Shown: positions 24,833 to 35,097, numbered from the stretch's first letter. The stretch is DNA of 64,000 bases from Nitrospina sp. LS_NOB (GCA_001542995.1 LFLA01000021.1:124001-188000), one strand, 5' to 3'. The notes: generated by a model from the sequence alone, not told the origin. A program made the numbers and translations.

Positions 24833-26209
24833 ATGGATTTTGATGTCGTCATTATTGGCGGAGGTTCGGCAGGTTATTCCTCGGCTTCTACCGCCCAGTC
24901 GTTGGGAGCTCGAGTAGCCATTATTGATCCTGGCCCTTTGGGAGGCTTATGTATCCTCAAGGGATGCATGCCGACCAAAACCATCCTGCGTTCCTCCGAC
25001 ATCATGTCGTTGATGCGCCGGGCAAAGGAATTCGGCATCCAGCCGGTTGACCCGCATGCCCGCCTTTCTGACATCAACGACCGCAAAAACAAACTCATTA
25101 AAGAATTTGCCAATTATCGTATCGAGCAACTGAAAGACCCCCGGTTCACCCTCATTCAGGAACCGGCCCAGTTTATCTCGCCTCATGAAATCCGCGCCGG
25201 AAACCAAACTCTCAAATCGAAATTCTTCATCATCGCCACCGGTTCGGTGGTGGCCGACTATCCGGTACCGGGCCTTGAAGAAACCGGATTCGTCACCAGC
25301 GATGATGTTTTAAAAATGCGGGAGGCGCCCGAGTCGATCATTGTTCTGGGTGCCGGAGCGGTGGCGGTGGAACTGGCCCAGTTTTTTTTGCGCATCGGCG
25401 TCAAGGTAACGCTCCTGCAAAGAAGTCCGCACATTTTATCGAAAGGCGATGAAGATCTGGCACGACCGGTCGAATCCCGGTTCCGTGAAGAGGGAATGGA
25501 CCTTTTCACCGGAACAAAAATCCTACGAGCCGAAAAGGAAGGGGAAAACTCTATCGTTTATTTCGAGCATGAAGGAAAAGAAAAACAAGTCCGCACCCAG
25601 CTCATCCTTCAGGCTTTGGGACGAAGACCCAATATAGACGGACTCCAACTGGAGTCCGCAGGAGTCGAAGTCCAAAAAGGCCGCATTCCTGTCGACGCAA
25701 AAATGAAAACCAATCAGCCGCATATTTTTGCAGTCGGTGACGTGAACGGAATTCACGAAGTGGTGCATATCGCCATTCAGCAGGGGGAAGTGGCCGGTTA
25801 TAACACCGTGCATCCTGAAAGTGAGCGTGAGGTCGATGACCGGCTCAAGGCCTCAGTGGTTTTCACCGACCCGGCAGTCGCCAGTGCGGGGTTGAGCGAA
25901 AAGGAATGTCAGGCTGGCAATATCGCTTATCTGGCGGCGTCCCATTCTTTTGACGATCACGGTAAGTCGATGTGCCTGGGAGAAACGCACGGCCATGTAA
26001 AATTACTCTGCGATCCTGTTTCAGGAGAAGTGCTAGGGGGACATATTGTCGGCCCGGAAGCGGGGGAACTGATTCACGAGATCATCACCCTCATGCATTT
26101 TCGCGGCACGGTAAAAGACCTTGCAGCAATACCGCATTATCACCCTACCCTGGCGGAAATTCTGACCTATCCTGCTGAAGAACTGCTTGAACAATTGCCC
26201 GACCATTGA
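24833..26209 (+). CDS. Dihydrolipoamide dehydrogenase-like flavoprotein (class I disulfide reductase)
   Basis: A 458-residue pyridine nucleotide-disulfide oxidoreductase. It has the FAD-binding VVIIGGGSAGYSSA start, redox-active pair in GGLCILKGCMPTK, ATG segment IIATGSVV, the NAD(P)-binding IIVLGAGAVAVELAQF, the second FAD motif HIFAVGDVNG, and the C-terminal HYHPTLAEIL with the His-Glu dyad. It could be an E3/L-protein or a related reductase of the mercuric-reductase type. It converges on gcvPA, so an L-protein role for glycine cleavage is tempting but unproven. Confidence 0.85.
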   Translation: MDFDVVIIGGGSAGYSSASTAQSLGARVAIIDPGPLGGLCILKGCMPTKTILRSSDIMSLMRRAKEFGIQPVDPHARLSDINDRKNKLIKEFANYRIEQLKDPRFTLIQEPAQFISPHEIRAGNQTLKSKFFIIATGSVVADYPVPGLEETGFVTSDDVLKMREAPESIIVLGAGAVAVELAQFFLRIGVKVTLLQRSPHILSKGDEDLARPVESRFREEGMDLFTGTKILRAEKEGENSIVYFEHEGKEKQVRTQLILQALGRRPNIDGLQLESAGVEVQKGRIPVDAKMKTNQPHIFAVGDVNGIHEVVHIAIQQGEVAGYNTVHPESEREVDDRLKASVVFTDPAVASAGLSEKECQAGNIAYLAASHSFDDHGKSMCLGETHGHVKLLCDPVSGEVLGGHIVGPEAGELIHEIITLMHFRGTVKDLAAIPHYHPTLAEILTYPAEELLEQLPDH

Positions 26210-26212
26210 CAA

Positions 26213-27559
26213 CTACATCGCTTCCAGTTTTTCGGCCAGACGGTCCATCTCTTCGCGGGTGTTCAATTCCGTCACGCAAATCAGCAGGCAGTTTTTTAAA
26301 TCCGGGTAATAGGACTCCAAAGCATAACCACCGATGATGCCCTCCTGTTTCAAAGCGTTTAAAACTTCTTCTACCGGGCGGGGACATTCGAGAACAAATT
26401 CATTAAACGTATCGGCGGAGAAACGGATCTTAAAATTCGGCACATGAGCCAGCCGGTTTTTTAAATAGTCGGCTTTTCTCAAGTTCAGCACCGCCAGTTC
26501 ACGAAAGCCCTGCTTTCCCAGAGTAGACATAAAAATGGCCGTGGCCAGGGCGCACAGTCCCTGATTGGTGCAGATATTGGACGTGGCTCGCTCGCGCCGG
26601 ATGTGCTGTTCCCGGGTGGACAGGGTCAGGACATACGCACGTTTCCCATTCTGGTCCACGGTTTCCCCGGCCAGGCGTCCAGGCATTTGCCTTAAAAATT
26701 TTTCGCGAGTGGCGAAAAATCCAACATAAGGCCCGCCATAAGAAACCGGTAGTCCCAGCGACTGCCCTTCACCCACAACGATATCCGCACCATGCGTTCC
26801 CGGCGCTTGCAGAATCCCCAAAGACAAAGCCTCTGCCACAGCAACGATCAGGAGCGTTCCATTTTCCGCGAGTTTTTCTTTTAACGAGGCATATTCTTCC
26901 ACCGTTCCCAAAAAGTTTGGCGATTGCAGAACAACGGCAGAGGTGTTCTCAGTCAAGTTCTCGGTGATGGCAGAGAGATCGGTTTTCCCTTTTTCGTCAA
27001 AAGGGATTTCTTTAAGGTTGAAGTTGCTTCTGCTTGTGTAGGTCTGGGTCACCTTACGGTATTCGGGATGGACCCCTCGTGAAACTAGAAATTCTGTGCG
27101 GCGGTTGACCCGGTTAGACATCACCACCGCTTCGGCGAGGGCCGAAGCCCCGTCATACATCGAGGCATTGGCGATATCCATCCCGGTTAACAGACAGATC
27201 ATCGTCTGAAATTCATAAATGGCCTGAAGAGTCCCCTGGCTGACTTCGGGTTGATATGGCGTGTAGCTGGTGGAGAATTCGCCACGCAAAATCAGATGAT
27301 CAATCAATACGGGAGAAAAATGGTGATAGGCTCCGGCACCGAGAAAGATAGAATGGTCCTCGGTGGTGGCATTTTTTTTCTGCAGTCGTTTCAGGTATAC
27401 GGTCAGCTCGCTTTCGGACAGACTCTCAGGCAGTCCCAGCAGGCTGTCTCCCAATTGTAAAGAGTCGGGAATGCTGTCGAACAGGGCATCAATATTCTGC
27501 ACGCCGATTTCGGCAAGCATCAGCCTGATATCCTGTTCTGTATGGGGGATATACCTCAT
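26213..27559 (-). CDS. gcvPA: Glycine dehydrogenase (decarboxylating) subunit 1
   Basis: The 448-residue product begins MRYIPHTEQDIRLMLAEIGV, the typical gcvPA start, and keeps YTPYQPEVSQGTLQAIYEFQTMI split over family blocks, GASALAEA, and the C-terminal NEFVLECP. This is the alpha half of the two-chain P-protein that decarboxylates glycine with PLP; the catalytic Lys is on the beta subunit. It follows gcvT and gcvH in order, but gcvPB, which usually comes next, is not here: the adjacent gene converges. GcvPB must therefore be encoded elsewhere. Confidence 0.93.
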   Translation of the reverse strand: MRYIPHTEQDIRLMLAEIGVQNIDALFDSIPDSLQLGDSLLGLPESLSESELTVYLKRLQKKNATTEDHSIFLGAGAYHHFSPVLIDHLILRGEFSTSYTPYQPEVSQGTLQAIYEFQTMICLLTGMDIANASMYDGASALAEAVVMSNRVNRRTEFLVSRGVHPEYRKVTQTYTSRSNFNLKEIPFDEKGKTDLSAITENLTENTSAVVLQSPNFLGTVEEYASLKEKLAENGTLLIVAVAEALSLGILQAPGTHGADIVVGEGQSLGLPVSYGGPYVGFFATREKFLRQMPGRLAGETVDQNGKRAYVLTLSTREQHIRRERATSNICTNQGLCALATAIFMSTLGKQGFRELAVLNLRKADYLKNRLAHVPNFKIRFSADTFNEFVLECPRPVEEVLNALKQEGIIGGYALESYYPDLKNCLLICVTELNTREEMDRLAEKLEAM

Positions 27560-27577
27560 AGGCCGGGAAAAGGGGTT

Positions 27578-27967
27578 TTACTCCGTCTCCTTTTGGCATT
27601 GTTCGCTGTAAGCATCCGCATCGAGAAGAGATTCAAGATTGGTTTCGTCAGAAAGTTCAATCTCAACAATCCATCCCTCGCCGTAGGGTTCGCTGTTGAC
27701 CTTTTCCGGGTTGGTCTCCAAATCCTTATTCACAGCCGTAACCTTACCGCCGGCCGGTGCATAAAGGTCAGAAACGGTTTTCACGGACTCCACAACTCCG
27801 AAGGGACTTCCTTGTTCAATCTGGCTACCCACTTCCGGCAGTTCGACAAAAACAATATCTCCCAATTGCTCCTGGGCAAACTCGGAGATACCGATCACAG
27901 CTTTCTTGCCGTCAACGCGGATCCATTCATGCTCCTGCGTATACTTTAAATCCTGGGGGACCTCCAT
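27578..27967 (-). CDS. gcvH: Glycine cleavage system H protein
   Basis: 129 residues with the H-protein pattern: YTQEHEWIRVDG near the start, GDIVFVELPEVG, and the lipoylation site in the ESVKTVSDLYAP segment (the Lys of ESVK), then the GEGWIVEIEL end. It shuttles the aminomethyl intermediate between P-, T- and L-proteins. Middle gene of gcvT-gcvH-gcvPA. Confidence 0.96.
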   Translation of the reverse strand: MEVPQDLKYTQEHEWIRVDGKKAVIGISEFAQEQLGDIVFVELPEVGSQIEQGSPFGVVESVKTVSDLYAPAGGKVTAVNKDLETNPEKVNSEPYGEGWIVEIELSDETNLESLLDADAYSEQCQKETE

Positions 27968-27988
27968 GACGCCTCCGTTAATTAGCGA

Positions 27989-29110
27989 TTAATCTTTTTT
28001 GACACGGGTCGGTAAAAAAGGCGGCTTGACGACCTCAGCGGGCACGCTCAATTTCCTGATTTCCACTTCCAGTTCCGTTCCGGGTTTCGCATATTCAGGG
28101 GATACATAACATAATCCGATCCCTGTATTCAAGGAGGGGGAAAAAGTTCCACTGGTCAGTTCACCAACGGGAGCCCCATTTTTTAACACCCGGTAATGCG
28201 GGCGAGGCACTCCCCGCTCCAGAAGACGAATCCCTGCCAACTTGCGTCTATTTCCCGCATCTTTTTGTTTTTTAAGCTCTACCTGCCCTATGAACTCCTG
28301 CTTGCCCAGCTTGATGACCCAACCCAACCCGGCCTCCAGCGGCCTGGATTCCTCATTAATTTCGTTACCGTAAAGGGCGTATCCCATTTCCATTCTCAAA
28401 GTATCCCGGGCTCCCAAGCCAATAGGCTGAAGGTTAAACTCTTTGCCGGCATCGAGTATGGCCCTGAAAACAGTTTCAGCGTGGACCGCATCGACATAAA
28501 TCTCAAAACCATCTTCACCGGTGTATCCGGTTCGCGCGATGATACTTGCAAAATTGTGGATTTTTTCTTTTTTAAAATGGTAGTATCTGATTTCGCTCAA
28601 AGGGGCTTCACATAATTTTTGCAACAGGGCCTCAGAGTGTTTCCCTTGTATCGCCAGTTGCGCGGTTTCATGACTGGTATTTCGAATGGTAGCATCGCAA
28701 GACCCGGCATTTTTTAAAATCCATTGAAAATCTTTTTCCGTATTCGCAGCATTCACACAAAGGAAATAATGGTCTTCAGAAAAACGGTGGACCAGCAAAT
28801 CATCCACCACACCGCCGTGCTCCAGACACATCAGGGTATAAAGGGCCTGATTGTCCTGCATTGAGTCGATATCATTGGTCATCAGTTTTTGAATCAGCCT
28901 CTTGGCAGAAGGGCCCTGGATCTCAATCTCACCCATGTGGCTGACATCAAATATGCCAACACCATCGCGGACGCATTGATGTTCCTGAATGACCCCTTTA
29001 AACTGAATGGGCATCTTCCATCCCGCAAAAGGAACCAGCTTACCGCCGAGCTCTTTATGGGTATTGGTCAAAGGGGTGGTTTTCAGGCTTGAGGAAGTTT
29101 CTTGAGACAT
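27989..29110 (-). CDS. gcvT: Aminomethyltransferase (glycine cleavage T protein)
   Basis: 373 residues counted from the ATG at 29110; a TTG at 29116 would add two. Family segments include GGKLVPFAGWKMPIQF, DVSHMGEIEIQG, IARTGYTGEDGFEIY, and ARDTLRMEMGYALYG. It transfers the methylene group to tetrahydrofolate. First gene of the glycine cleavage operon. No glycine riboswitch is visible in the 110-base divergent spacer upstream. Confidence 0.95.
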   Translation of the reverse strand: MSQETSSSLKTTPLTNTHKELGGKLVPFAGWKMPIQFKGVIQEHQCVRDGVGIFDVSHMGEIEIQGPSAKRLIQKLMTNDIDSMQDNQALYTLMCLEHGGVVDDLLVHRFSEDHYFLCVNAANTEKDFQWILKNAGSCDATIRNTSHETAQLAIQGKHSEALLQKLCEAPLSEIRYYHFKKEKIHNFASIIARTGYTGEDGFEIYVDAVHAETVFRAILDAGKEFNLQPIGLGARDTLRMEMGYALYGNEINEESRPLEAGLGWVIKLGKQEFIGQVELKKQKDAGNRRKLAGIRLLERGVPRPHYRVLKNGAPVGELTSGTFSPSLNTGIGLCYVSPEYAKPGTELEVEIRKLSVPAEVVKPPFLPTRVKKD

Positions 29111-29186
29111 GTTCAAAAAATCTGGTCTTTTGGGTGAAGAACGTAAACTCTGTGTATAACCAATTTCATTAGAGAGCGCAAGGTAT

Positions 29187-29192
29187 TATAAT
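29187..29192 (+). promoter_or_regulatory. -10 box before the nucleotidyltransferase gene
   Basis: A perfect TATAAT lies 30 bases before the ATG of the next gene; the -35 region (29164-29169) is weak. Probable promoter of the plus-strand gene in the divergent spacer with gcvT. Confidence 0.4.
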
Positions 29193-29221
29193 AGAGTCGC
29201 AAGAGAAAGGATTCTTATTGT

Positions 29222-30259
29222 ATGAGTTCAACGAACGGCCACAAAAAATATGACGTGATCCTGGTTGCAGGAGAAGGAAAATCCAGCTACAAGGTCCATC
29301 ATCAGAACAAGGCTTTTTTGACCATCAATGGAAAGTGCATTGTCCATTACATTGTTGAAACCCTGCAGCAAGTGAAATCTATTCAGGATATTTATATCGT
29401 GGGGGACAAAGAAAAACTGCAACAGGTTTTTCTTTCGGGACGGGTCGACCTGGAATCTCCCAAGCGTATTCACATTGTCGAACAAAAAACCAATCTTTAC
29501 GAAAACGTCTGGCACACTTTCCTGCAATCCTTAAAGGATGAAAATGGAGAAGCGCCGAACACCGAGTCCCATCGTGACCGAGCAGTCCTGATCGTACCCT
29601 GTGACGCTCCGTTGATGACCCCGCAGGAAGTGGAGTATTTTGTTTCCCATGCGGACATGGAAAATCACGATCACGTTTTGGGATTGGTTTCTCGTGAAAA
29701 ATTGAAATATTTTTATCCGCAAAAAGGGAAACCGGGTATAAAAATGGCCTACCTACATATTAATGAAGACAGCTTCCGGATCAACAACCTGCATCTGGTT
29801 AAACCCTTGCGCATTGAGAATCGGGAATATATCCAGAAAATGTATCAGTACCGCTACCAGAGAAATTTTAAAAACCTGGTGCTTTTTGCTTTATCGCTTT
29901 TTGGAAAAGGCAAGGCCCAACATTATAAAAACTATATCGGCCTGCAATTGTGCCTGTTTTTTACCAGCCTGAGACTTGATTTTCTGGTCGATTATTTACG
30001 CAATTTAAATCCTAAAAAAGAGTTGGAAAAAAGTATCTCCGCCGTCATGAAAACCCGTTTTGCAGCTTTGGAAGTCCCGTATCCGGGAGCGGCACTGGAC
30101 ATTGATAACTCTAAAGACTATGAGGCCATGAAAACCCGTTTTGATGAATGGTGGAAATATTTACGAGAAGATAAAGAATCTCCAACCTTTACCGAAAACT
30201 ACGAGGTTTCCCACACCACTCCCGCTGAGGAAGTAGCGCGACCTTCTCCCACGCACTGA
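29222..30259 (+). CDS. GT-A fold nucleotidyltransferase-like protein
   Basis: The first 200 residues resemble MobA-like NTP transferases: KYDVILVAGEGKSSY (glycine-rich loop), KAFLTINGKCIVHYIVETLQ, and VLIVPCDAPLMTPQEVEYF with the metal-binding Asp. The C-terminal 140 residues are a basic helical region that includes a hydrophobic segment (YIGLQLCLFFTSLRLDFLVDYL), so it may associate with membranes. The usual glycine-rich LAAG motif is LVAGEG. Product (sugar nucleotide, CDP-alcohol or other) unknown. Confidence 0.7.
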   Translation: MSSTNGHKKYDVILVAGEGKSSYKVHHQNKAFLTINGKCIVHYIVETLQQVKSIQDIYIVGDKEKLQQVFLSGRVDLESPKRIHIVEQKTNLYENVWHTFLQSLKDENGEAPNTESHRDRAVLIVPCDAPLMTPQEVEYFVSHADMENHDHVLGLVSREKLKYFYPQKGKPGIKMAYLHINEDSFRINNLHLVKPLRIENREYIQKMYQYRYQRNFKNLVLFALSLFGKGKAQHYKNYIGLQLCLFFTSLRLDFLVDYLRNLNPKKELEKSISAVMKTRFAALEVPYPGAALDIDNSKDYEAMKTRFDEWWKYLREDKESPTFTENYEVSHTTPAEEVARPSPTH

Positions 30260-30353
30260 CTGTTAGCCGCAGGGGCTGTGATATCCCCTCCCAAAAATTT
30301 CATGCCCCGCAGGGGTAAAAAAGTATTGCAAATTACTAGCGGAGGTTCTTCGC
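30260..30353. repeat. Palindromic modules between the nucleotidyltransferase and lepA
   Basis: Two H3 modules of type CCCC/GGGG (GCCGCAGGGGC and TCATGCCCCGCAGGGG) and a GCGGAGGTTCTTCGC hairpin at 30339-30353 fill this spacer. Confidence 0.6.
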
Positions 30354-30389
30354 ACCGGCATGCAATCCTGAATAGATTGAGCATGCCTT

Positions 30390-32210
30390 TTGGATATTAA
30401 ACAAATTATGACACAGAACCGATTAAGAAATTTTTCCATCATTGCCCATATCGATCACGGCAAATCCACCCTGGCCGACAAGCTGATTCTAGCCACCTCA
30501 GCGATCCCTGTACGGGAAATGAAAGAACAGGTGCTGGACAATATGGATTTGGAACGGGAACGTGGGATCACCATCAAAGCCCAAACGGTACGCCTGAAAT
30601 ACAACGCCAAAGATAAAAAGGATTTTGTGTTCAACATGATTGATACTCCCGGTCATGTGGATTTCACCTATGAGGTATCCCGCAGTCTTGCCGCCTGCGA
30701 AGGGGTATTGCTGGTCGTCGATGCAACACAAGGCATTCAGGCACAAACTATCGCCAACCTCAACCTGGCCATGCAACATGATCTGACCGTCATACCGGTG
30801 ATCAACAAAATCGACCTACCCAGTGCAAACCCGGACTTTATAAAAGAACAACTGGAAGATGTCCTGCAGATAGAATCCAAAGATGCCGTTCTGGTCAGTG
30901 CCAAGGAAGGAATCGGGATCGATGAATTGATGGAAGCCGTGGTTCGGCAGATTCCTCCACCGACCGGGGACGCTTCCGGAAAATTGCAGGCCCTGCTCTT
31001 TGACGCATGGTATGACGCGTACCGGGGGGTTATCATCCTGGTCAAGATACAGCAGGGGAGCCTGAAGACGGGTGAGGAAATAATGATGATGGCAACGGGA
31101 AACCGGTTCATGGTCGAAGAGCTGGGCACGTTCAATCCCAAGGAGGAGAAAAGCACCGAACTCCGGGCAGGAGAGGTGGGCTACCTGGTCGCCAATATCA
31201 AAGAACTGGACCAGACCAAGGTGGGAGACACCATCACCCATTCCAGGAACCCCGCCGAAGAACCCCTGCCCGGTTACAAAGAAGTCAAACCCATGGTTTT
31301 CAGCGGACTGTATCCGATCAGCGGTGACGACTATGAAGATTTGCGCGATGCACTAAAAAAACTCACGTTGAACGATGCCTCGTTTTCTTATGAGGCAGAA
31401 ACCTCCACGGCCCTGGGTTTCGGTTTCCGTTGCGGATTCCTGGGTTTACTGCACATGGAAATAATAAGGGAACGAATTGAACGTGAATACAAGGTTGACC
31501 TTCTCACTACCGCGCCCACCGTCATCTATAAAGTTATCACTACTGATGGGAAAACGTTGATGATCGATAACCCTTCCAAACTACGAGAACAAAAAAACAT
31601 CGACCATCTTGAGGAACCTTACGTCTTAGGAACCATCATCGTTCCGGAAGAATATATCGGGGTGGTGATGGCACTGGTCCGCGACCGCAGGGGAACCCAG
31701 AAAAAGATGGAGTACATGAATCCAGAAACGGTCCTGCTGGAATATGAACTGCCGTTTAACGAAATCGTCCTGAATTTTTATGACCGTCTCAAATCAGGCA
31801 CTAAAGGTTACGCTTCGTTCGACTATGAATTTATAGATTTCAGGACATCCAATCTGGTAAAGTTGGACGTTCTTTTGAATGGAGAGCTGGTCGACGCACT
31901 ATCTTTGATTGCCCATAAAGATAAAGTGTTTTATCAGGGCCGCGATCTGGCTAAAAAACTCAAGGAGCAGATACCGCGTCAAATGTTCGAGGTCGCAATT
32001 CAGGCCGCGATAGGCAGTAAAGTCATTGCGCGCGAAACGGTCAAGGCGCTCAGGAAAAATGTTCTGGCAAAATGTTACGGTGGTGATATCACCCGCAAAC
32101 GCAAACTACTGGAAAAACAAAAAGAGGGTAAGAAAAAAATGAAACGGGTGGGTAGCGTGGAAATTCCCCAAGAAGCCTTTCTCGCAATATTGAGGACTGA
32201 TGACAAATAA
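30390..32210 (+). CDS. lepA: Elongation factor 4 (LepA)
   Basis: 606 residues with the translational GTPase motifs: G1 [24 protein letters not shown]3 [13 protein letters not shown]4 NKIDLP and G5 SAKEG. The LepA-specific C-terminal domain follows, including [21 protein letters not shown]. It back-translocates or remodels stalled ribosomes. A TTG start is used here; an ATG at 30408 is six codons in and equally possible. The last codons overlap the start of lepB, the standard lepA-lepB pairing. Confidence 0.97.
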   Translation: MDIKQIMTQNRLRNFSIIAHIDHGKSTLADKLILATSAIPVREMKEQVLDNMDLERERGITIKAQTVRLKYNAKDKKDFVFNMIDTPGHVDFTYEVSRSLAACEGVLLVVDATQGIQAQTIANLNLAMQHDLTVIPVINKIDLPSANPDFIKEQLEDVLQIESKDAVLVSAKEGIGIDELMEAVVRQIPPPTGDASGKLQALLFDAWYDAYRGVIILVKIQQGSLKTGEEIMMMATGNRFMVEELGTFNPKEEKSTELRAGEVGYLVANIKELDQTKVGDTITHSRNPAEEPLPGYKEVKPMVFSGLYPISGDDYEDLRDALKKLTLNDASFSYEAETSTALGFGFRCGFLGLLHMEIIRERIEREYKVDLLTTAPTVIYKVITTDGKTLMIDNPSKLREQKNIDHLEEPYVLGTIIVPEEYIGVVMALVRDRRGTQKKMEYMNPETVLLEYELPFNEIVLNFYDRLKSGTKGYASFDYEFIDFRTSNLVKLDVLLNGELVDALSLIAHKDKVFYQGRDLAKKLKEQIPRQMFEVAIQAAIGSKVIARETVKALRKNVLAKCYGGDITRKRKLLEKQKEGKKKMKRVGSVEIPQEAFLAILRTDDK

Positions 32211-32877
32211 AACCCCCCCTGACGCTCCGGCCGCAGAGACCGAAGTCCAAGCAAAAAGCCTGACCCGCGAATATACCGAGGCCATTTTAATCGCCCTGCT
32301 TCTGGCCTTGTTGATTCGCACGTTTATTGTCCAGGCATTTAAAATTCCTTCTGGCTCCATGGAAACCACACTCCTTATCGGTGACCACATCCTGGTTTCC
32401 AAGTTTCCTTATGGCACACATATCCCTAACGAAATCCCTTTCCTTAATATCAAACTGTTTGACGATATAGTCTTTTTTACAAAAGTTCCTGAAAGAGGAG
32501 ACATCATCGTTTTCAAATACCCTAAGGATGAAACTCGGGATTTCATAAAACGCGTGATCGGCCTGCCAGGGGACTTGCTGGAAGTACGGCGGCAAAAAGT
32601 TTTTATCAATGGCAAGCCTTATGAAGATACCCATGCCCGCCATACCGAATCACCCTCAGATAGTGCATTCGTGCCTCGGGATGACTTCGGTCCCATTCTT
32701 ATTCCGGAAGGCCATGTCTTTGTTATGGGCGATAACCGGGAGAATAGTCAGGACAGCCGCTATTGGGGTTATTTGAATGTTAAAAAAATCCGCGGCAAGG
32801 CACTTATGATTTACTGGTCTTGGGATCGAATTGAAAGCTGGGTTCGGTTTGAACGGTTCGGAAAAATTCTGGAATAA
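32200..32877 (+). CDS. lepB: Signal peptidase I
   Basis: 225 residues with one N-terminal transmembrane segment (about 28-46), the catalytic Ser53 in PSGSMETT, Lys117 in [11 protein letters not shown], and box [15 protein letters not shown]. It cleaves Sec and Tat signal peptides at the outer face of the inner membrane. Starts 11 bases before the end of lepA, so translation is coupled; the HAD gene follows after six bases. Confidence 0.96.
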   Translation: MTNKTPPDAPAAETEVQAKSLTREYTEAILIALLLALLIRTFIVQAFKIPSGSMETTLLIGDHILVSKFPYGTHIPNEIPFLNIKLFDDIVFFTKVPERGDIIVFKYPKDETRDFIKRVIGLPGDLLEVRRQKVFINGKPYEDTHARHTESPSDSAFVPRDDFGPILIPEGHVFVMGDNRENSQDSRYWGYLNVKKIRGKALMIYWSWDRIESWVRFERFGKILE

Positions 32878-32883
32878 CCCGGC

Positions 32884-33576
32884 ATGACAGAACCTTCCAC
32901 ATTAAAAAGCAGACTGCATTCCCTTCTCACTCACTGCAAGGCCGCCATTCTCGACTTTGACGGATTGCTGGCCGACTCGGAACCTTACCACTACCGGGCT
33001 TATAACGAAGTTTTTGAACGGTACGGACACACCCTGAATCAGGAAGAATATTGGGTAGAATGGACCTCGAAAGGAAAAGGCATAGCCGGAGAGATCGAAC
33101 GCCACAACCTTAAACTGGATGTGGAACCGGTAGACCTGAGAAATCAAAAATTCGAGGTGTATTCCTGCTTTTGCCAGAGTGGAGAGATCAAGTTATTTCC
33201 GCTGGCACAGAGCATGGCAGAGAGCCTGTCGGTCAATCACAAGCTGGCCATCGCCTCGGGGTCCTGGGCTAAGGACATTCGCGCCATTCTCAAAAATGCT
33301 GGCGCATTGAATCTGTTCCCGGTTATTCTGGGCAAGGAATCGGCGACCCGGGGGAAACCACATCCCGATATTTTTTTAAATGCCGCAGAAAAACTGGGCT
33401 GCACTCCCAGTGAATGCTTTGTTCTGGAAGACGCACTAAAAGGACTCAATGCAGCTAGAGAAGCAGGAATGCCCTGCATCATTCTCAGAAATCCCTTGAA
33501 TCGCAATATAAATTTTGACGGCGCAGAACTGATCTTTGAAAGTCTTGAAGATTTCAGTTCTGCATTGAAAGCCTGA
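32884..33576 (+). CDS. HAD-superfamily phosphatase, phosphoglycolate phosphatase/beta-phosphoglucomutase type
   Basis: 230 residues with the HAD nucleophile loop AILDFDGLLADSEP (Asp24, Asp26), a helical cap, motif II AIASGS, the Lys motif in RGKPHPDIFL and the acidic motif FVLEDALKGLNAA. The family dephosphorylates small sugar or glycolate phosphates. Third gene of the lepA-lepB unit; substrate not predictable. Confidence 0.88.
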   Translation: MTEPSTLKSRLHSLLTHCKAAILDFDGLLADSEPYHYRAYNEVFERYGHTLNQEEYWVEWTSKGKGIAGEIERHNLKLDVEPVDLRNQKFEVYSCFCQSGEIKLFPLAQSMAESLSVNHKLAIASGSWAKDIRAILKNAGALNLFPVILGKESATRGKPHPDIFLNAAEKLGCTPSECFVLEDALKGLNAAREAGMPCIILRNPLNRNINFDGAELIFESLEDFSSALKA

Positions 33577-33598
33577 AACCTTCCCCCGCATTCCGTTT

Positions 33599-34522
33599 TT
33601 AGACTTTCTCTTTTTCCAGTTCCGCTTTGAATCCTGCAAACAATTTCTGAATGGGGGGGATGATCTTTTCCTTCAATTCATCGGGCACCCAGTTAATTTT
33701 TTCCACCGGCCAACTTTCCAAATTATGGATATCGAGACCGGCTTTTGAAAAGGGCCCTTCCAAACTTTCCTCAAAACCATAAATCAACGCGTTTTTAAAT
33801 ACCATCTCATAAAGGTCAACGATTTCCTCTGAATCATGCAAACCTGTCATAAATCGTTCCATCATTTTTGCGATGATCGGGTTGGCGTGTTCCTGAAAAT
33901 CTTCACTGCATGCATTTTGCAGAGTACGGTAAATAATAATGATGTCCTGAAGAAGGTATTTGATCTCTTTTGGATCTTTTACGATTGGGCCTTTATCCAG
34001 ATCAAAAAATTCTTTGTATTCCTTGATGATCCTTGCTGTATCACTGATGATCGACTCCTCCCAGGGCACATGGTTCCAGACGAAGAACACTCTCAGCCAC
34101 CTCACCGTTTCGGTGGCGTCTTCCATGTGCAGAGTCAGGCTGGGCTTGATGGAATTGCTGAAAGGAAGGCGCCCGCCCCACATTTTCAGCTTTAACTGCA
34201 ACTGCGGAGAAAACGCCTCTGTGAACACATCACAATAAATTGAGACCAGCCTCTCCAGGTTCTGATGTTTATCCAAAGGGGTGTTTTGCGGAAGGTTAAC
34301 AATGCAATAAAGCCTCCAGATGCGCCTTCTGGACAGGCCGTTGGGCCGGGCAATAAGATAGGTGCCGCCCCAGATTCCAGAAGTGATGGGAATATCAATC
34401 TGGTGAGTTTCCCGCATTCGCCGGGAAACTTCCGTAGCCACGTTCTGATACAACTCATTCAAGTGGTACAGGTTGATCAAGTTGTCGTCCGCAAAGACTG
34501 GAGTTTTAACCAATTCTGTCAT
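33599..34522 (-). CDS. Hypothetical cytosolic protein
   Basis: A 307-residue soluble protein without signal peptide, largely helical, with aromatic-rich blocks (GIWGGTYLIARPNGLSRRR and KMWGGRLPFSNS). No known motif is recognised. Convergent with the HAD gene. Codon and amino-acid usage look ordinary for this genome, so it is very likely real. Confidence 0.7.
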   Translation of the reverse strand: MTELVKTPVFADDNLINLYHLNELYQNVATEVSRRMRETHQIDIPITSGIWGGTYLIARPNGLSRRRIWRLYCIVNLPQNTPLDKHQNLERLVSIYCDVFTEAFSPQLQLKLKMWGGRLPFSNSIKPSLTLHMEDATETVRWLRVFFVWNHVPWEESIISDTARIIKEYKEFFDLDKGPIVKDPKEIKYLLQDIIIIYRTLQNACSEDFQEHANPIIAKMMERFMTGLHDSEEIVDLYEMVFKNALIYGFEESLEGPFSKAGLDIHNLESWPVEKINWVPDELKEKIIPPIQKLFAGFKAELEKEKV

Positions 34523-34593
34523 TGTCTTCTTATAAACCTGAAGGTGAAACTCAATGGTGTTTAATACAACCTTAGAGACAAAAAAACAAAAAA

Positions 34594-34627
34594 AATTCCA
34601 CCCCCAAAAAAATTGGAGGTGGAATTT
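34594..34627 (-). terminator. Rho-independent terminator of the DUF4399 lipoprotein gene
   Basis: On the minus strand AAATTCCACC pairs with GGTGGAATTT (10 pairs) around an A/T-rich loop and is followed by a run of T interrupted by one G. It starts 24 bases after the stop codon. Confidence 0.85.
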
Positions 34628-34650
34628 CCCATTAAATCATTTATTCCGGA

Positions 34651-35097
34651 TTAATTTGCACCCACCACGGTAACAGCTACGGAATCCGTGACCGGCGGAT
34701 TATAAGGAACGTGGTTACCCTGCGCAAAAAGAGCCGTGATGGTGTGCTGGCCCTTGGTCAGGTTGATAGTTTTACAGGTAGAGCCGTCACCCATGTGAAT
34801 ATGAGTGTCATCCTTGGCAATCGACATACTCAAATCCGCAGGAATTTCCTCATCAATAAGCAGGTGATGATGGCCTTTACCGGGATTTACACCATTTTTA
34901 GCAGGTTCTACTGTGTAGCCATTGGTTGCCATACAAACTTGTAACGGACTGCTGACGTTAGACAGCGTAGCCGGTTTAGTGATCGTTAAGGCTTTGCCAG
35001 TACTGGAAGTCGCCGTACTGCCGCCTCCGGTCTGAGCCGCACAACCTGCAAACAAAACCATCACCAACAATGCCATAACTCTAGAAATGATCTTCAT
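34651..35097 (-). CDS. DUF4399-type lipoprotein
   Basis: 148 residues with a lipoprotein signal (hydrophobic run ending LFAGC, lipidated Cys at 19). The mature domain has the DUF4399 pattern: a GKGHHHLLID block, IHMGDGSTCKTINL and GQHTITALFAQGNHVPYNPP. The His cluster suggests metal binding, but function is unknown. AGAGGA precedes the ATG and a strong terminator follows the gene, so it is monocistronic. Confidence 0.85.
   Translation of the reverse strand: MKIISRVMALLVMVLFAGCAAQTGGGSTATSSTGKALTITKPATLSNVSSPLQVCMATNGYTVEPAKNGVNPGKGHHHLLIDEEIPADLSMSIAKDDTHIHMGDGSTCKTINLTKGQHTITALFAQGNHVPYNPPVTDSVAVTVVGAN

Noticed and set aside
29117-29186. Glycine riboswitch before gcvT
   Set aside because: The divergent spacer is only about 110 bases and shows none of the tandem aptamer motifs.
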